64,000 nucleotides of DNA from Guadua angustifolia. Its lineage: Eukaryota; Streptophyta; Magnoliopsida; Poales; Poaceae. A program made the position numbers and the translations under genes. The stretch covers positions 22,466,423 to 22,530,422 of the forward strand of contig CM070515.1 of assembly GCA_036346375.1 (NCBI GenBank), given 5' to 3'. Positions 12,601 to 23,330 of the stretch are shown here, piece after piece (position 1 is the first letter of the stretch; every line of letters begins with the position of its first letter). Below the pieces are notes generated by a model that worked only from the letters and a program-made list of their open reading frames with translations, searched no databases and was not told where the DNA came from.

Positions 12601-12942
12601 ATTAATCTTTCATCAATCATGGGAAAAGATCAATTTTTTTCATAATTCAAGCAAAAAGAGGCTCTATTTAACACCAAATGATGTGAGGAATGATGTTACT
12701 AACCTTAGTTACCTTGGTTGCGAGTAAAATGACCAAAATTTTGAAATTTGGGCAGCACCTCCTCTACATTCATAATCTTTGATCAATCATGGAAAAGATC
12801 AAATTTTCTTCATAATTCAAGCAAAAAAGAGGCTCCATTTAACACCAAATGAAGTGAGGAATGATATTACTAACCTTAGCTACCTTGGTTGTGAGTAAAA
12901 TGACCAAAATTTTGAAATTTTGGGCAGCACCTCCCCTCCCTT
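12591..12942. repeat. tandem duplication, two units of about 175 bp
   Basis: Unit one (about 12591-12762) and unit two (about 12763-12942) both run from CTACATTCAT through AAAGATCAA, TTCATAATTCAAGCAAAAA, AACACCAAATGA and TGACCAAAATTTTGAAATTT to GGGCAGCACCTCC. They differ by scattered substitutions. They lie between the TNP2 leader and the right subterminal repeats. Confidence 0.88.
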
Positions 12943-13025
12943 CAAGCTCTTGGCCGAAGCTCCACTGTTCTTTTCAAGCCTTTGGAATGATCTGGTCCAG
13001 CAGAGGCGGAGGAGGAAGAAGTTTA

Positions 13026-13312
13026 AATTGGGACTCAGTACCGGTTGAATACACGAACCGGTACTGATGAGATCACATCAGTACCGGTTCGTGTCACGAA
13101 CCGGTACTATTTAGCACCCACTAAATAGTACCGGTTCGTGATACGAACTGCATCGATGTGATCTCATCGATCGGTTCGTGTCGCCAACCGGTACTAATCG
13201 CTTCCCAAGCAGTTCGTAGCCGTTGAACCGGACTGATCTAATTATCGATCTTTGGTTCGTCTTGAACTTCCGTCTTGATGGGCCGGTAGCAAAGATCGGT
13301 TCTGTAGTAGTG
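13026..13312. repeat. right terminal and subterminal repeats of the CACTA element
   Basis: At least six ACCGGTTCGTG / CACGAACCGGT words in both orientations form nested palindromes between 13039 and 13190, followed by the terminal repeat ending TAGTAGTG at 13312. The left end uses a related but different word (GGTTGGTG...CCAACC). These are the expected binding sites of the transposon's own DNA-binding protein and could form hairpins. Confidence 0.85.
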
Positions 13313-13411
13313 TGGCGAAAAGGCCACACGATAGATAGAAAAAAAGGCATGGATATAGTAGATCGCTTAAAGCCATACATGTAGCTCAGTGGGCAGGTCG
13401 AGACACAAGAG

Positions 13412-13419
13412 TTTAAAAG
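13412..13419 (+). promoter_or_regulatory. possible TATA-like box of the bHLH gene
   Basis: TTTAAAAG lies about 150 bp before the ATG and about 100 bp inside the CACTA junction, followed by a purine-rich stretch typical of a short plant leader (13450-13480). A CCACGTCC word at 13421-13428 resembles an ACGT-core element. No better TATA box exists between the transposon and the ATG. A promoter inside the CACTA element is an alternative. Confidence 0.35.
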
Positions 13420-13564
13420 GCCACGTCCCACGCATTCCGTTTGACTGGTAAAAAAAGAGGAGCACAAGAAGAGAAGCCCCGAGAATCCATAGCCAAGAAG
13501 CACTCGTGCTCCTCCTCCTACTCCTTCGACTACAAGAAACTGATCGATTCATCGATCGATCGGG

Positions 13565-15810
13565 ATGTGGGAAGGAGGCGGCGTCCATGGCAGCCATGAG
13601 GCGCTCCTTCTCCAGGCCGCCGGAGGAGTAGGTGCCCACGGCGGCGACCACGGCGCCCATGCCTCGGCCCTCCTGCCGTGGCTCGGTCCGGCCGCCGCCG
13701 TGCCGCCCTATATGATCCCCCACGTGCCGCTCGCACCATTCGGCGCTGAGATGCCGGTGGCCGGGGGGACTTTTGGCGTCGGCGGGTACTGCGAAGGGGG
13801 CGGCGGCGGCCTGGGGAATCAGTACGGGTTTGGCCTGGAGCCGCCGCAGGAGCACGCGGTTGCTGGCGGCGGCGGGACGGCGTCCATGCAGATGGAGCAG
13901 CACGGGTCGAGGGTGGTGTCCGGATTGCTGGGGAGCCTTCAGGTGGAGCTGGGGCGGATGACGGCCAAGGAGATCATGGACGCCAAGGCGCTGGCCGCCT
14001 CGCGCAGCCACAGCGAGGCCGAGCGCCGCCGCCGGCAGCGCATCAACGGCCACCTCGCCAGGCTCCGCAGCCTCCTCCCCAACACCACCAAGGTGATCTA
14101 TACGATAATCCATATGCTCATATGATATGATCATCACATACGCGCACACACACACAGCTCTCAGGCTAATTAATCAACCCTCTCACTCTGTATATGATCA
14201 TTACCACTTCATGTCCAAGTGAAAACCCTAATTACATTGATGATCAGCGCACAATCGCAAGATTGGATCTAAACAAGGAGATCGATCGATAAATTAGAGC
14301 CTAGCATCCATGAATCGATCGATGAACTAATCAACCACACAGCTTAAGAAGTAGCAACTAACAAGAACAAACTGAAGAGAGGGATCAAGCTAGCTAGCTT
14401 AGCTAGTTTCTCGCGGCAGCTGCTAGTGACACCGGCCAGCTCTACATGTACTTAGGTCTTGCAACGAACCCACATAGCATAATTACATGCTTGAAATTAA
14501 GGGAACATGGCATGGCATCTCCCCTAAATTTGCTCCATCTCATGTTCCAACTTCTTCCCAACTAATACCCATATATGATTATCCTCTACCACACGTGAAA
14601 AGCTATATCAAGAGGGTTTTTTTCCTCCGGAACTACTCAAGAATTTCGCATTCCCACAGGAATTCTACAAATTAGAGAGAGTTGTAATTTGGAGGGGACA
14701 TAGACAAGGTGGGGTGGGCATAGGTTTACCGAGTGAAAAGCTATCTCTGTGATGCATGTAGTAGACAATAGAGTACACACTTGCTGACAAGCAAGCTCCG
14801 CAGGAAAAGATGGCGCAGAAGCCTTTGGATTCGTGGGAGACCGCCGCATGCATATATGCTTCGCTTGCGGGCAGATCGAGAGAAAAAACGCCAATATATG
14901 TGCGGCCCCGTGCAAGACAAGCGCGCACGCTCGTGTCAGGGCGCTTAGGAGCCAGCTAGCTCCCCCCTCCCAAAAGCGTTCGAGGACGCATGCAAAGGCT
15001 GCGCCACGCCCCGCAATTTTTGTAGCTTTTCCACCATGCTCGCATGCACTCTCACCACTCGATCGCCACCCTCTCCAACCGCCACTATAGCTGCCTGCCT
15101 GCCTGCCTACCAGTACACTGATACCATCCATCCGCCGGCCACTAGCTAGCTACTATACCATCCATGCGTCCAAAGCTTCGGGCGCCTAATGATGGCGCTG
15201 ATCTGATCTGTTTGGGTGTTTGCATGTGTTTATGATGTGCTGCAGACGGACAAGGCGTCGCTGCTGGCCGAGGTGATCGAGCACGTCAAGGAGCTGAAGC
15301 GGCAGACGTCGGCGATGATGGCCGCCACGGGGGAGGCGCAGGCGGGGCCGGCGCAACAGCAGCTGATGCCGACGGAGGTTGACGAACTGGTGGTGGACAC
15401 GGCGGCGGACGAGGAGGGAGGTTCGTGGTGCGGGCCTCGCTGTGCTGCGAGGACCGCCCTGACCTCATCCGGACATCGCCCGTGCGCTCGCCGCTCTCCG
15501 GCTGCGCGCGCGGCGCGCCGAGATGGCCACCCTCGGCGGCCGCGTCCGTAACGTGCTCCTCATCACCGCGGTGGAGGAAGAGGACGAGGGAGACGAGGAC
15601 GGCGGCCGTGACTGTGGGAGGGACGACGGCGACGACGACGGGTGTGCCGCCTCGCACCGGAGGCACGAGCTCGTCACCTCAATCCAGGAGGCGCTGCGCG
15701 GCGTCATGGATCGCAAGGCAGCGAGCAGCGACACATCCTCTTCCGGTGGCGGCAGCGGCAGCATCAAGAGGCAGCGCATGAACGGCGCGCAGGAGCAAGG
15801 TTCGCTCTAG
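13565..15810 (+). CDS. bHLH transcription factor, AtbHLH30 / TMO5-like group; two one-base frame breaks in exon 2
   Basis: Exon 1 (13565-14092) encodes 176 residues: a Gly/Ala/Pro-rich N-terminus, then SRSHSEAERRRRQRING and helix 1, ending LLPNTTK at a GT donor. The intron is 14093-15245 (GT...AG). Exon 2 (15246-15810) opens with TDKASLLAEVIEHVKELKRQ, helix 2. The H-E-R residues of the basic region predict E-box/G-box binding as a dimer in the nucleus. The intron position inside the loop, the helix-2 sequence and the C-terminal RASLCCEDRPDLI and TLGGRVRNVLLIT segments (ACT-like) match the AtbHLH30/32/106/107 group, which includes the vascular regulators TMO5 and T5L1. Expected length is about 364 residues. 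The frame is lost near 15420 and again near 15471, each by one missing base, while all three frame segments keep family sequence. That argues for consensus errors or very recent damage. It is the only convincing host gene here. Confidence 0.88.
14093..15245 (+). other. intron of the bHLH gene
   Basis: The GT at 14093 follows AACACCACCAAG and the AG at 15244-15245 precedes ACGGACAAGGCG, so the reading frame K|T is joined in phase 0 at the loop position typical of this bHLH group. At 1153 bp it is long but ordinary for a plant gene. It holds CATG- and GATCGATC-rich words and no mobile element that I could recognise. Confidence 0.85.
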
Positions 15811-16384
15811 TGGCCGGTAACACTAGCTCCATGCCTAGCTGCAGTCTCAAAGCTAGCATGAAATATGCATGCATGCTTAATTATGCAACTCAACTTAGTA
15901 ATAAGTTATAGGTCACTTCACTTAGAAAGTTTGGATCTTCTTTTTGGTGTTATGGTGTGTGCATGAGGGAAAGAAATAGGAAGGAAAAAAAAACTTGGAT
16001 GTCCATGGAGAGGGAGAGTTTTATGTATCCCTTATATATGTTTGTGTGCATGTTACTTGCATATGTATTGGGGAGAGGGGGTGCTTTGAGAAGTTAATTT
16101 ACTATTAAACCTTTCAAAAAATGGAGTGATATGGGTGTACAATAATCTCTGAGATATAATGGAAGATGGAATTGGTGGGGTGGTTTAATTGTTCATGCAT
16201 GTGGCAAGGTGAGTGCCTTGTTTTTCATTTGTTATTTGTATGTTTGAATTTGGTTTAAATATTTTTGTGTCTATGGATACTTTATATGCATGCTAAGAAT
16301 GTTGTCCATTGAGTTGTTGTTCTGCTGGCCTTATTTGTTCTGATTATTCATGGTTATTTTTCTAATGTTAAGTGCGCGCATATA
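15811..16384 (+). other. 3' flank of the bHLH gene
   Basis: AT-rich sequence with GCATGCATGC words just after the stop (15864-15875), likely 3' UTR and downstream DNA. No clear AATAAA signal at a typical distance and no second gene were seen. Confidence 0.5.
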
Positions 16385-16778
16385 TATATATATAGGAAAA
16401 TGGTTTCATACTCCTGGGAGTACCCACCTCTAGTATACCACTTAAATAATATTATTATACCTCTTTATCCAACTGAATATACTCTAATACTGATTGTAAG
16501 ATACTCCAGAGTGAATTTCACGAAAAATTTCATCGAAGTCCACTCTAGATAGCATAATTTGTTTATATATTACTTTCACATATGTAAAAAGGTATATAGC
16601 AAAAAATAAAGGGCTTCGATGATTTTTTCCAATCATGTCGTATTAGAGTATCTTAAAATTATTATTGGAGTATACCCAAAGTTATAAAAAAGTATAACAC
16701 TTTCATTTAAGTGGTATATTAGAGGTGGAAGTATGTACTCCCGAGAGTATAGAAAAGGCTTCCTATATATATATACAC
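16385..16778. mobile_element. MITE family A, copy 1
   Basis: The ends are inverted: TATATATAGGAAAATGGTTTCATACTCCTGGGAGTA on the left in short words (AGGAAAATGG, ACTCCTGGGAGTA) and its imperfect inverse at 16725-16770 (TACTCCCGAGAGTAT, GGCTTCCTATATA). Copy 2 lies at 22955-23330, and both share AGTATACC, GTATATT and TAGAGTATA-type internal words. Length about 0.39 kb, no coding capacity, AT-rich target: a non-autonomous DNA element of a superfamily I cannot assign. Confidence 0.78.
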
Positions 16779-16984
16779 ACACACGCATTATCCTGTCAAT
16801 AATCTAACTTCAGATATAGATCGTGTACCATTTGAAGTACAGTGTTACTTTTGTAGGTGGCTCCCGGATCTAATTTATAACTTATGATCTTGTTAGCTAG
16901 TTAGTCAAACTGTGTCGTTGCTTCCTCTTTTTCATTAAGGAGAAACTTTTATGTTAACTATATAATGTAGTAATGGAAGCCTCT

Positions 16985-17400
16985 TTTCTACTTTTAGGAA
17001 TAATTACTCCCTACGTTGTATCTCACAACGTATGGAGTATCTCGTGCAATAGAGGGTATGTACGTGCAGTATACGAGCATATAAAGCTAGTTAGGTGGTA
17101 TTTACATTTTTTCAGAGGTTTTATGTATATTTTTTTAAACATACTCCTTTTTATGTCTATATATAAAGGTATTTGGAAAATACACTAAAAACTATGTACT
17201 CCCTTGCAATTTTTTCATGTGGTTCACATTAGAATATCTTATAATTAGTTTATGAGTATACCTAAAGTGATAAAGGCCGAGTATTTCAAGTTCGTTTAGA
17301 TAGTATTCACAAGGTGGGAGTAACTACACCCAGGAGTAAAAGATATTTTTTCTCTCTATCTCTCTATATATGTATGTAAGTACGGAGCCTTTTATGTACT
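16985..17400. mobile_element. degenerate relatives of MITE family A
   Basis: The words ACTATGTACTCCC, TTAGAATATCTTATAATTAG, GAGTATACCTAAAGTGATAAA and GGTGGGAGTAACTAC (17190-17330) match the right half of family A. A new start-like phrase, GGAGCCTTTTATGTACTTTC, follows at 17385. This is probably an old copy, plus a truncated one ended by the microsatellite. Confidence 0.55.
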
Positions 17401-17428
17401 TTCAGGAGTGCATCTACCGAGCACACGC

Positions 17429-17442
17429 GCGCACACACACAT

Positions 17443-17499
<57 letters not shown>

Positions 17500-17528
17500 T
17501 TTTATACACATACATACATGTGATGATG

Positions 17529-17578
<50 letters not shown>
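17429..17578. repeat. compound (AC)n / (AT)n microsatellites
   Basis: An AC run at about 17429-17460 merges into an AT run to about 17494, and a second, longer AT run occupies about 17532-17577. The open frames across this block are artefacts of the repeat. Confidence 0.95.
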
Positions 17579-17580
<2 letters not shown>

Positions 17581-17584
17581 AAAT

Positions 17585-17800
17585 ATTTGGTGGAAACCAC
17601 CCATTCCATGAAAACTCCGTGAAAACCACCCGTAGAAGTTTTGAAAAATTCTCAAAAAATTACCATATGTAGGGGAGGTGAATTTCTACAATCCTGAAAA
17701 ATTTGAAGATGAAACTCAATCGCATTTGAAAGATATAAAAAAGACAAATTCAAAATGAATAGTAATTTGAAAGATATAAAAAAGACAAATAACGCAATGC
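17585..17800. mobile_element. MITE family B, one-armed copy
   Basis: GAAAAATTCTCAAAAAATTACCATA, TGAATTTCTACAATCCTGAAAAATTTGAA and CATTTGAAAGATATAAA (in short words) also occur, in the same order, in the full palindromic copy at 63698-63972. The right arm is missing or replaced by a short repeat of AAAGACAAAT, so this is a truncated member. Confidence 0.7.
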
Positions 17801-18699
17801 ATGGAAATCTTTGGATAGAGTCTATGTATTGATACTAAATAATTTTCTCAGAGAATGCTCTATGCGATGAATGATTGACTTCCTGCGACATTTTGAAGCT
17901 AGCTCCAAGAGTTTGTACAATGTAGATACAGATTTTTTGTATTCCTATTGGATGTTCCTTTGAGCAATCGGCATGCACAAGCAGTAGCAGTGTCTATGTT
18001 TTCCTAGCTCTTTCTGATCTTGTTGGAGCTGGATAGGCTGAGAATTGAGCCACGAACTATCTTTTTTTGCCGTCCCATGTGATTCTGTTATATTCATATG
18101 CATGAATGGAACAAGATAGGGAGTGCCCCTGTTTCTATGAAGAAAGGAATCAAGTCAAGGACGTTTTATAGAAGGGACTCAAGGACACATAGACAAGCAT
18201 GTGGACTAGCTAGCTAGGCCACTGTATTTGTTTTGTTCGCTAGATCCTTGATGTTTTGTTGCTACTGATCAGTAGATACATATATACTTACATCAATTGA
18301 GTATCTGTCCGGCTTCCTTTTGGTCTTTCTTTGATCGAGTGTAAGTATACATTTGTATGCAATGAGAACATGCATGGGACAAAACTAGAAGCCGGTACCA
18401 GCTAAAGGATAACGACTAACAAGGTGGTGTGCTTGCTGTTTGCTACGCTGGATGTTGCGGTGGAGTAGGGCAAAAGCCCCAACAAGCAAGCAGCACGGGG
18501 GCGCGTGAAGCGAGGTGGACCACGCATGCCTCCACTTACATGTGACCCCGTGCATCTTCTCATGATTACCATCTTCTCCATGAGTAATTAGGGTGGGGCT
18601 TTGTCTGATCCCACCTGGGAACAAGGCTAATTGGGACATGCATGTGAAGGATTAACAGGCAATATCATTATTAGCTAGGTTGTATCGAGTTAGATCGTA
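17801..18699. other. intergenic, nothing recognised
   Basis: Unique-looking AT-rich DNA. The open frame at 18385-18639 (minus, 84 codons) has no recognisable domain. No terminal repeats were seen. Confidence 0.5.
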
Positions 18700-18974
18700 A
18701 TCCCTCCGTCCAAATTTATAAAACATATTTCTTTTTGAAACGTAGATCAACATGATATTGAAGATGATTAGATTACTTTTAATTATTATCACTAAGCACT
18801 ATATTCAATATATATGATTAGAGAGAGAGAGAATATATATGAAGTAAAGATGGATATTTATTTAGGTTATATATAAGGAACATCACACTAATTTTGTATT
18901 AGAATATGAAATATGCCCTATATTTATAGAAAAAACCATTCAAAAAATACGCATTATAAATTTGGACGGAGGAG
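18700..18974. mobile_element. Stowaway-type MITE (Tc1/mariner)
   Basis: The left end ATCCCTCCGTCCAAATTTAT and right end ATAAATTTGGACGGAGGAG are inverse of each other and match the Stowaway consensus CTCCCTCCGTCC. TA dinucleotides flank both ends (18698-18699 and 18975-18976), as expected of mariner-like insertion. It is 275 bp long with no coding capacity. Confidence 0.93.
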
Positions 18975-18976
18975 TA

Positions 18977-19660
18977 TAGTAGTGCATTTTGATTCGTGGG
19001 TTATTTTCTTCGTTATTTGTGTTTTGTGGGGGTTGATCCTGCTTATAAGTCCGGTCTTAGTGTGATTTTCAGTCTTTCTTATACGTGCTTTGATCCACTA
19101 GCCTTCTATTTTTAAGCTATTGTATACAGTGTTGGATAAAGCTAAGAAATTATTCTTCTTTTATTTAGAGTGGTCGGGTAAGTGCCACAACATGTGTTAG
19201 ATTCAGCAATTCCAAAACCACCTATGGCCTATGCGTAAATTTTGAAATAATAAATATACTCCCGCACTTTCACAATATTTGTTCACAGTCTATCATACAA
19301 ACATACCAATAAAAACACTAATTATAATAAACAATTAATGATAAATAACTATATATATCCGCATTAAATGACACCACTTAACCTCTTCGAAATAAGTTCA
19401 TTTTCTTAAAAAATTGTTTCAATACATGTGAACATTTTGAGAGGTCCTTTCATGCTTTTCTTTTTTACAGTTGCACAAATATTAAATTATGAATGAAGGA
19501 TAGATGGTGATTACTTACTCTTTCGCTTGCTTCAAGATTTGTACAACTTGTATTGAGAGGGAAAGTATTAAAGCACTGCTCGAACATTTTTTATTTACTA
19601 GAGGTGAGCATAAGCCAATCGATCTCATGACATACTATACCATTTCTTTGATGTTTTTGC
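18977..19660. other. intergenic, nothing recognised
   Basis: AT-rich DNA without repeats or open frames that resemble a gene. The 79-codon frame at 19504-19743 runs into the foldback element and is not convincing. Confidence 0.5.
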
Positions 19661-19671
19661 TTTGTTGTGCA

Positions 19672-20010
19672 CAGTCCCATTTCTTGAAAAATAATTCAAA
19701 TAGTTATGAAAAAATTCAAAATAAATACAAAAATGGGATATGATATGATCTACCATGTCACAAAATTTCAAATCCAAATCTGTTCTACACATTGAGAAAA
19801 AAAGACAAAATCCTTTAAAAAGAAAATATGAAATAAAAAAGGAAAATATAAAGCAACTATTCACTGAAATTTGTCATTTCTGTTTCTCAACCTTTATATC
19901 GAATTTGGATTTGAATTTTTGTGAGATGATACATCATATCATATCCTACCTATGGAAATTATTTCAGAAATTTTCATAACTATTTCAATAGCTTTTTGAA
20001 TAATAAAATT
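19672..20010. repeat. long imperfect inverted repeat (foldback element), about 140-bp arms
   Basis: The left arm (about 19678-19815) contains AATAGTTATGAAAAAATTC, GGATATGATATGATCTACCA and CAAATCCAAATC. The right arm (about 19868-20008) holds their inverses: GATTTGGATTTGAA near 19905, ATCATATCATATCC near 19937, GAAATTTTCATAACTATT near 19970. The loop near 19840 is poly-purine. A transcript would fold into a hairpin. This is likely a MITE; exact ends and target duplication were not resolved. Confidence 0.82.
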
Positions 20011-21874
20011 AAGCACGAGTAGTGCTAAATATGTTGGGAGCATGGGAAATGTTCTTGTTGTGCACTTATGTAGCGGTAGCTTTAGTAATATTGCGAAACG
20101 AGATATTAATATGTAGAAAAAAATGAAGAAGAAAAAAAAGGAAATAGGAAATCCCTATTTGAGCATATATAAAACGAGAAGGATGCTTATTACAAAGAGA
20201 ACTACCTATTTTGTCCAAAAGTAAATTGTTCCTATTGACCATGCATGGTATTTCATAAACAAATTAAATCGTGCTGCGTATGTACTTCAGGACAAAACAT
20301 GTTCATGTTAAACACTATCAACATTGTTGTAACATTCCAGAAATTTTAAAAATAAGAAAAATGAAAATTTGAAAATAAAGTTGAATAAAACTTTTAATTA
20401 AAATCATGATTTTAATTGAAATGTCATCTTTTTCCTAACATTTTGAACATGAGATTTAAGAAACTTAAAATTTCAATAATAAAACTTTTCTTCCAAACTA
20501 AGCAAGCTATAATAATGAGTTGGAAATGAAAACCTATTTTGAAATTCCATCTAATATGAATCTTCTTTAAATTTTAAAAAAGAGTCTTTTACCCTAATTA
20601 TTTTCTTTCTACAATACAAAACTCAAATCCCATAAGAAAAAATCTTGAAAAATTTTATATAAATCCCAAATCATCTTAAGGTCATCTCCAAAACCTTTTA
20701 TAGTTATGTGAACCCAATTAAAATCTGAAAGAAGTTAAAACAGAATTAAATTAAAACCATCTTATCAATAACAGAATTTTTATAAAATAAATATGAAAGA
20801 TCTTGATTTGAAATTTTTAAAAAGAAACATTATAGCCATAATTAACCTATAAAAATTTTAAAAATAATAATCAAATTTATTGCAATTATAAAATCAAAAA
20901 CAGAATTGAATTAAAAGTAATATCGATAATGTCAGAATTTTATAAAAATAAAAACAGATTATAATCTCCTAAAATTTTTATGGTAGTTCCAAATAACCAT
21001 TATTATTATATAGAAAAAGTTTCAAACAAATTAAAGTATATTTGTACCTAAGAAAAATAAAACTAGAAAAACTAGAAATTGAGTGTACTGGCTTGTCAGA
21101 ATTAATACAAATTCTATACATAATATTTGAACCTGAAAATTTTATAGTGTGATAATAATTGTCCAGTGATCACTGTGAAAAATTATCAGGAATTCTCAGC
21201 AAGATAAGTCCCTCATTTAAGGCCCAACATCATTGCTGAGTACTGATCGGATGAGGCGGTATTGCATCCCTTCAATGAAACAGTACCATACCCTGTAGAT
21301 GATCCCATCTGGGCTCTGGCTGCTACATCTCGCCAAGGCAGTCTTCTTCTTCTTCACGATCTTAGCCACTGATTCATTATCACAGCAATGATGAAGCTCA
21401 ATCAACTCGCTGTCATGGCAATTGAAAGCCGACCAATCTATTGACCTTTCCTTAGTCGGTCTTCTGCCACAACAGAGAATTGGTCTCTGATTTCTTGCCA
21501 CGGCAATACAACCACAGCACCCTGATTTTCTCTAAATCAAATGCCGAAGCTGCCTCCACCACCGCCTACGCGTGCCCCGGCAGCTTCTGCGGCCTGATTC
21601 TTCTGCCACGGCAGCTACTCCCTCCTGTTTTTCTTGCCACGGCTGGCGCGCCGTCAAGTCTAGTATAGAGTAGCGCCGCAATTTCTTTCGTGTTCACATT
21701 TGGCCGGTGCTTCGTTGGCTTACCTCCCCGTCTGCCATTTGCTCTCAGCGATAGCTGAAACTAATTTGGGCGGGCCGTCGTGACAGTCAAGTGTTGCGCC
21801 GAGCCTGAGCTTCTCTGACCGCTGCAATTTCCACTGCCCGTGTCCAGATTCTTTACTGAACCGACCTTGCTCGT

Positions 21875-21883
21875 CTATTTAAG
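21875..21883 (+). promoter_or_regulatory. TATA box of the LTR at 20328
   Basis: CTATTTAAG stands between the AT-rich U3-like half and the GC-rich half, the usual place of the LTR promoter. The same word is found in the LTRs at 30743-30752 (plus) and 48757-48765 (minus). Confidence 0.55.
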
Positions 21884-22954
21884 CAACCCGAGCTTCTCAC
21901 TTAGCTAGCATAGCCCCATAGCTTCTGCATCTCCCCTCATGTTTCTCTTCACTGCCATTGCTCCACTCAATCGAGACCCTGGTTCCCCATTTTCTCCATT
22001 ACCGGCACAACACAGGGAAATGGAGGCAAGATCAAATCGGTGATTCGGTGAACAATTAACTAATCCATTGCGCATAGGGCATTTTGGTGCATGTCATAAT
22101 CCTTTGCCACACTCATTTTTCAGCTCACCTTGTCCGCAACGCCGCCGCCACCGTGCTTCTTCCCCAGATCCGGTTGCTTGGTGGTGGAGCTCTCCGGTGA
22201 ACTTCCGGCCTCACCATCCGGCAAAATGGAACCTATTAGCCTCCCTGACACTCATGCTACACTTGCCTGAGTTCAATTTGCCCTTCTTCTACCTCTCCGG
22301 CTAGCTTCCCCTTTCACCGCCGCTGGCCTCGGTGGCAGACCTGCTTCGGCCGTCTCCGGCTACGGCTGAGCCTACCCGCGGGCGCGCACTGGACTCCTGG
22401 AGCTCACAGACCTATCGGCTCGCCGGTGCCGTCCTCTCCCTGCCGCCAGCAACGCCATGGCTGGACTGCTCTGCTCCGTGTCTCTGGCTTACGGGCTCAG
22501 GAGGTCAGCCGAGTGATTTGAGCACAAAGGGTGTAAGATATAATACGCTTTCTGGTGTTTGAAAGCGTAATTCCATTTTAAACTCATTTCTTAAACCGAC
22601 CAAAGTTTAAATACTAGTATCTTCTGCATTTTAAGTCCGATTCTAGTAAACTAAAATTCTAAATTCATATAAAATCAGGTACTTTCAGAATATGCAAAAA
22701 CATTTTGAAAATAATCTCTGTGAAATTTTAAATTTCAAATTTAAAGAAAAGGCTGAAAGATATGCTTCATATAAAAATTTTGCAAACAAACTCGAATTGA
22801 ATGAAACCTATTTTATTGAAATCCTATTGCTTCCAGCAACCCAAATATGTAAAACAATTGAATTTCATCATTGAATCATTTTCCATTAAAGGTTAATTAC
22901 AGTACACTAAAATGTATGATTTGTGCAAAAAATCTAAAATGAATGAAATTTATA

Positions 22955-23330
22955 TATATATATATATATACAGGAAACCTTTTGGTGCTCCTAGGAGTAT
23001 ATACTCCACCTCGAATATACCACTCAAACGAATATATTTATCACTTTTGGTATACTCTAATATGATATAGTTGAAAAAATTTATTGAAATCTTTTATTTT
23101 TTGTTGTATAGACTTTTCCATATGAAAAAAGAGAATATACATAAATTATGTTATAAAGAGTGGACTTTGATGAAATTTGTCATGGAAATCACTTTGGAGT
23201 ATCATATAATCAATATTAGAGTATACTCAAAGTGATAAAGAGGTATAACAACATCATTTAAATGGTATATTGACAATGGGAGTACATACTCCCATGAGTA
23301 CTAAACCATTTTCCTATATATATGTATATG
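22955..23330. mobile_element. MITE family A, copy 2
   Basis: ATATATACAGGAAACCTTTT...GGAGTATATACTCC at the left and GGGAGTACATACTCCC...ACCATTTTCCTATATATA at the right form the same inverted ends as copy 1 (16385-16778), and the inner words GTATACTCTAATATG, TGGACTTTGATGAAATTT and GAGTATACTCAAAGTGATAAA match it in inverted order. It interrupts the LTR-like sequence. Confidence 0.8.

Larger units (their letters stand above)
858..13312 (-). mobile_element. complete CACTA (En/Spm, CMC) DNA transposon, about 12.5 kb
   Basis: The left end reads CACTACTACGGAAAG at 858 and the right end reads TTCTGTAGTAGTG, the inverse of CACTACTACAGAA, finishing at 13312. The three bases TGG stand on both sides (855-857 and 13313-13315), the 3-bp target duplication expected of CACTA elements. 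Both ends hold short palindromic subterminal repeats. Two genes, both on the minus strand, fill the body: TNP2 transposase (8703-11861) and a second protein with a Ulp1-like tail (1432-4947). About 3.7 kb of non-coding repeat-rich DNA separates them. The element would move by cut and paste in the nucleus. Frameshifts in both genes suggest that this copy is not autonomous, unless they are consensus errors. It sits about 250 bp upstream of the bHLH start codon. Confidence 0.93.

Noticed and set aside
13367..14155. Long minus-strand open frame (262 codons) opposite bHLH exon 1
   Set aside because: It is a shadow of the GC-rich first exon; the plus strand carries the conserved bHLH domain and a matching splice site.
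17392..17655. Open frames across the AT/AC microsatellite
   Set aside because: Repeating Ile-Tyr and His-Thr codons are produced by the dinucleotide repeat.
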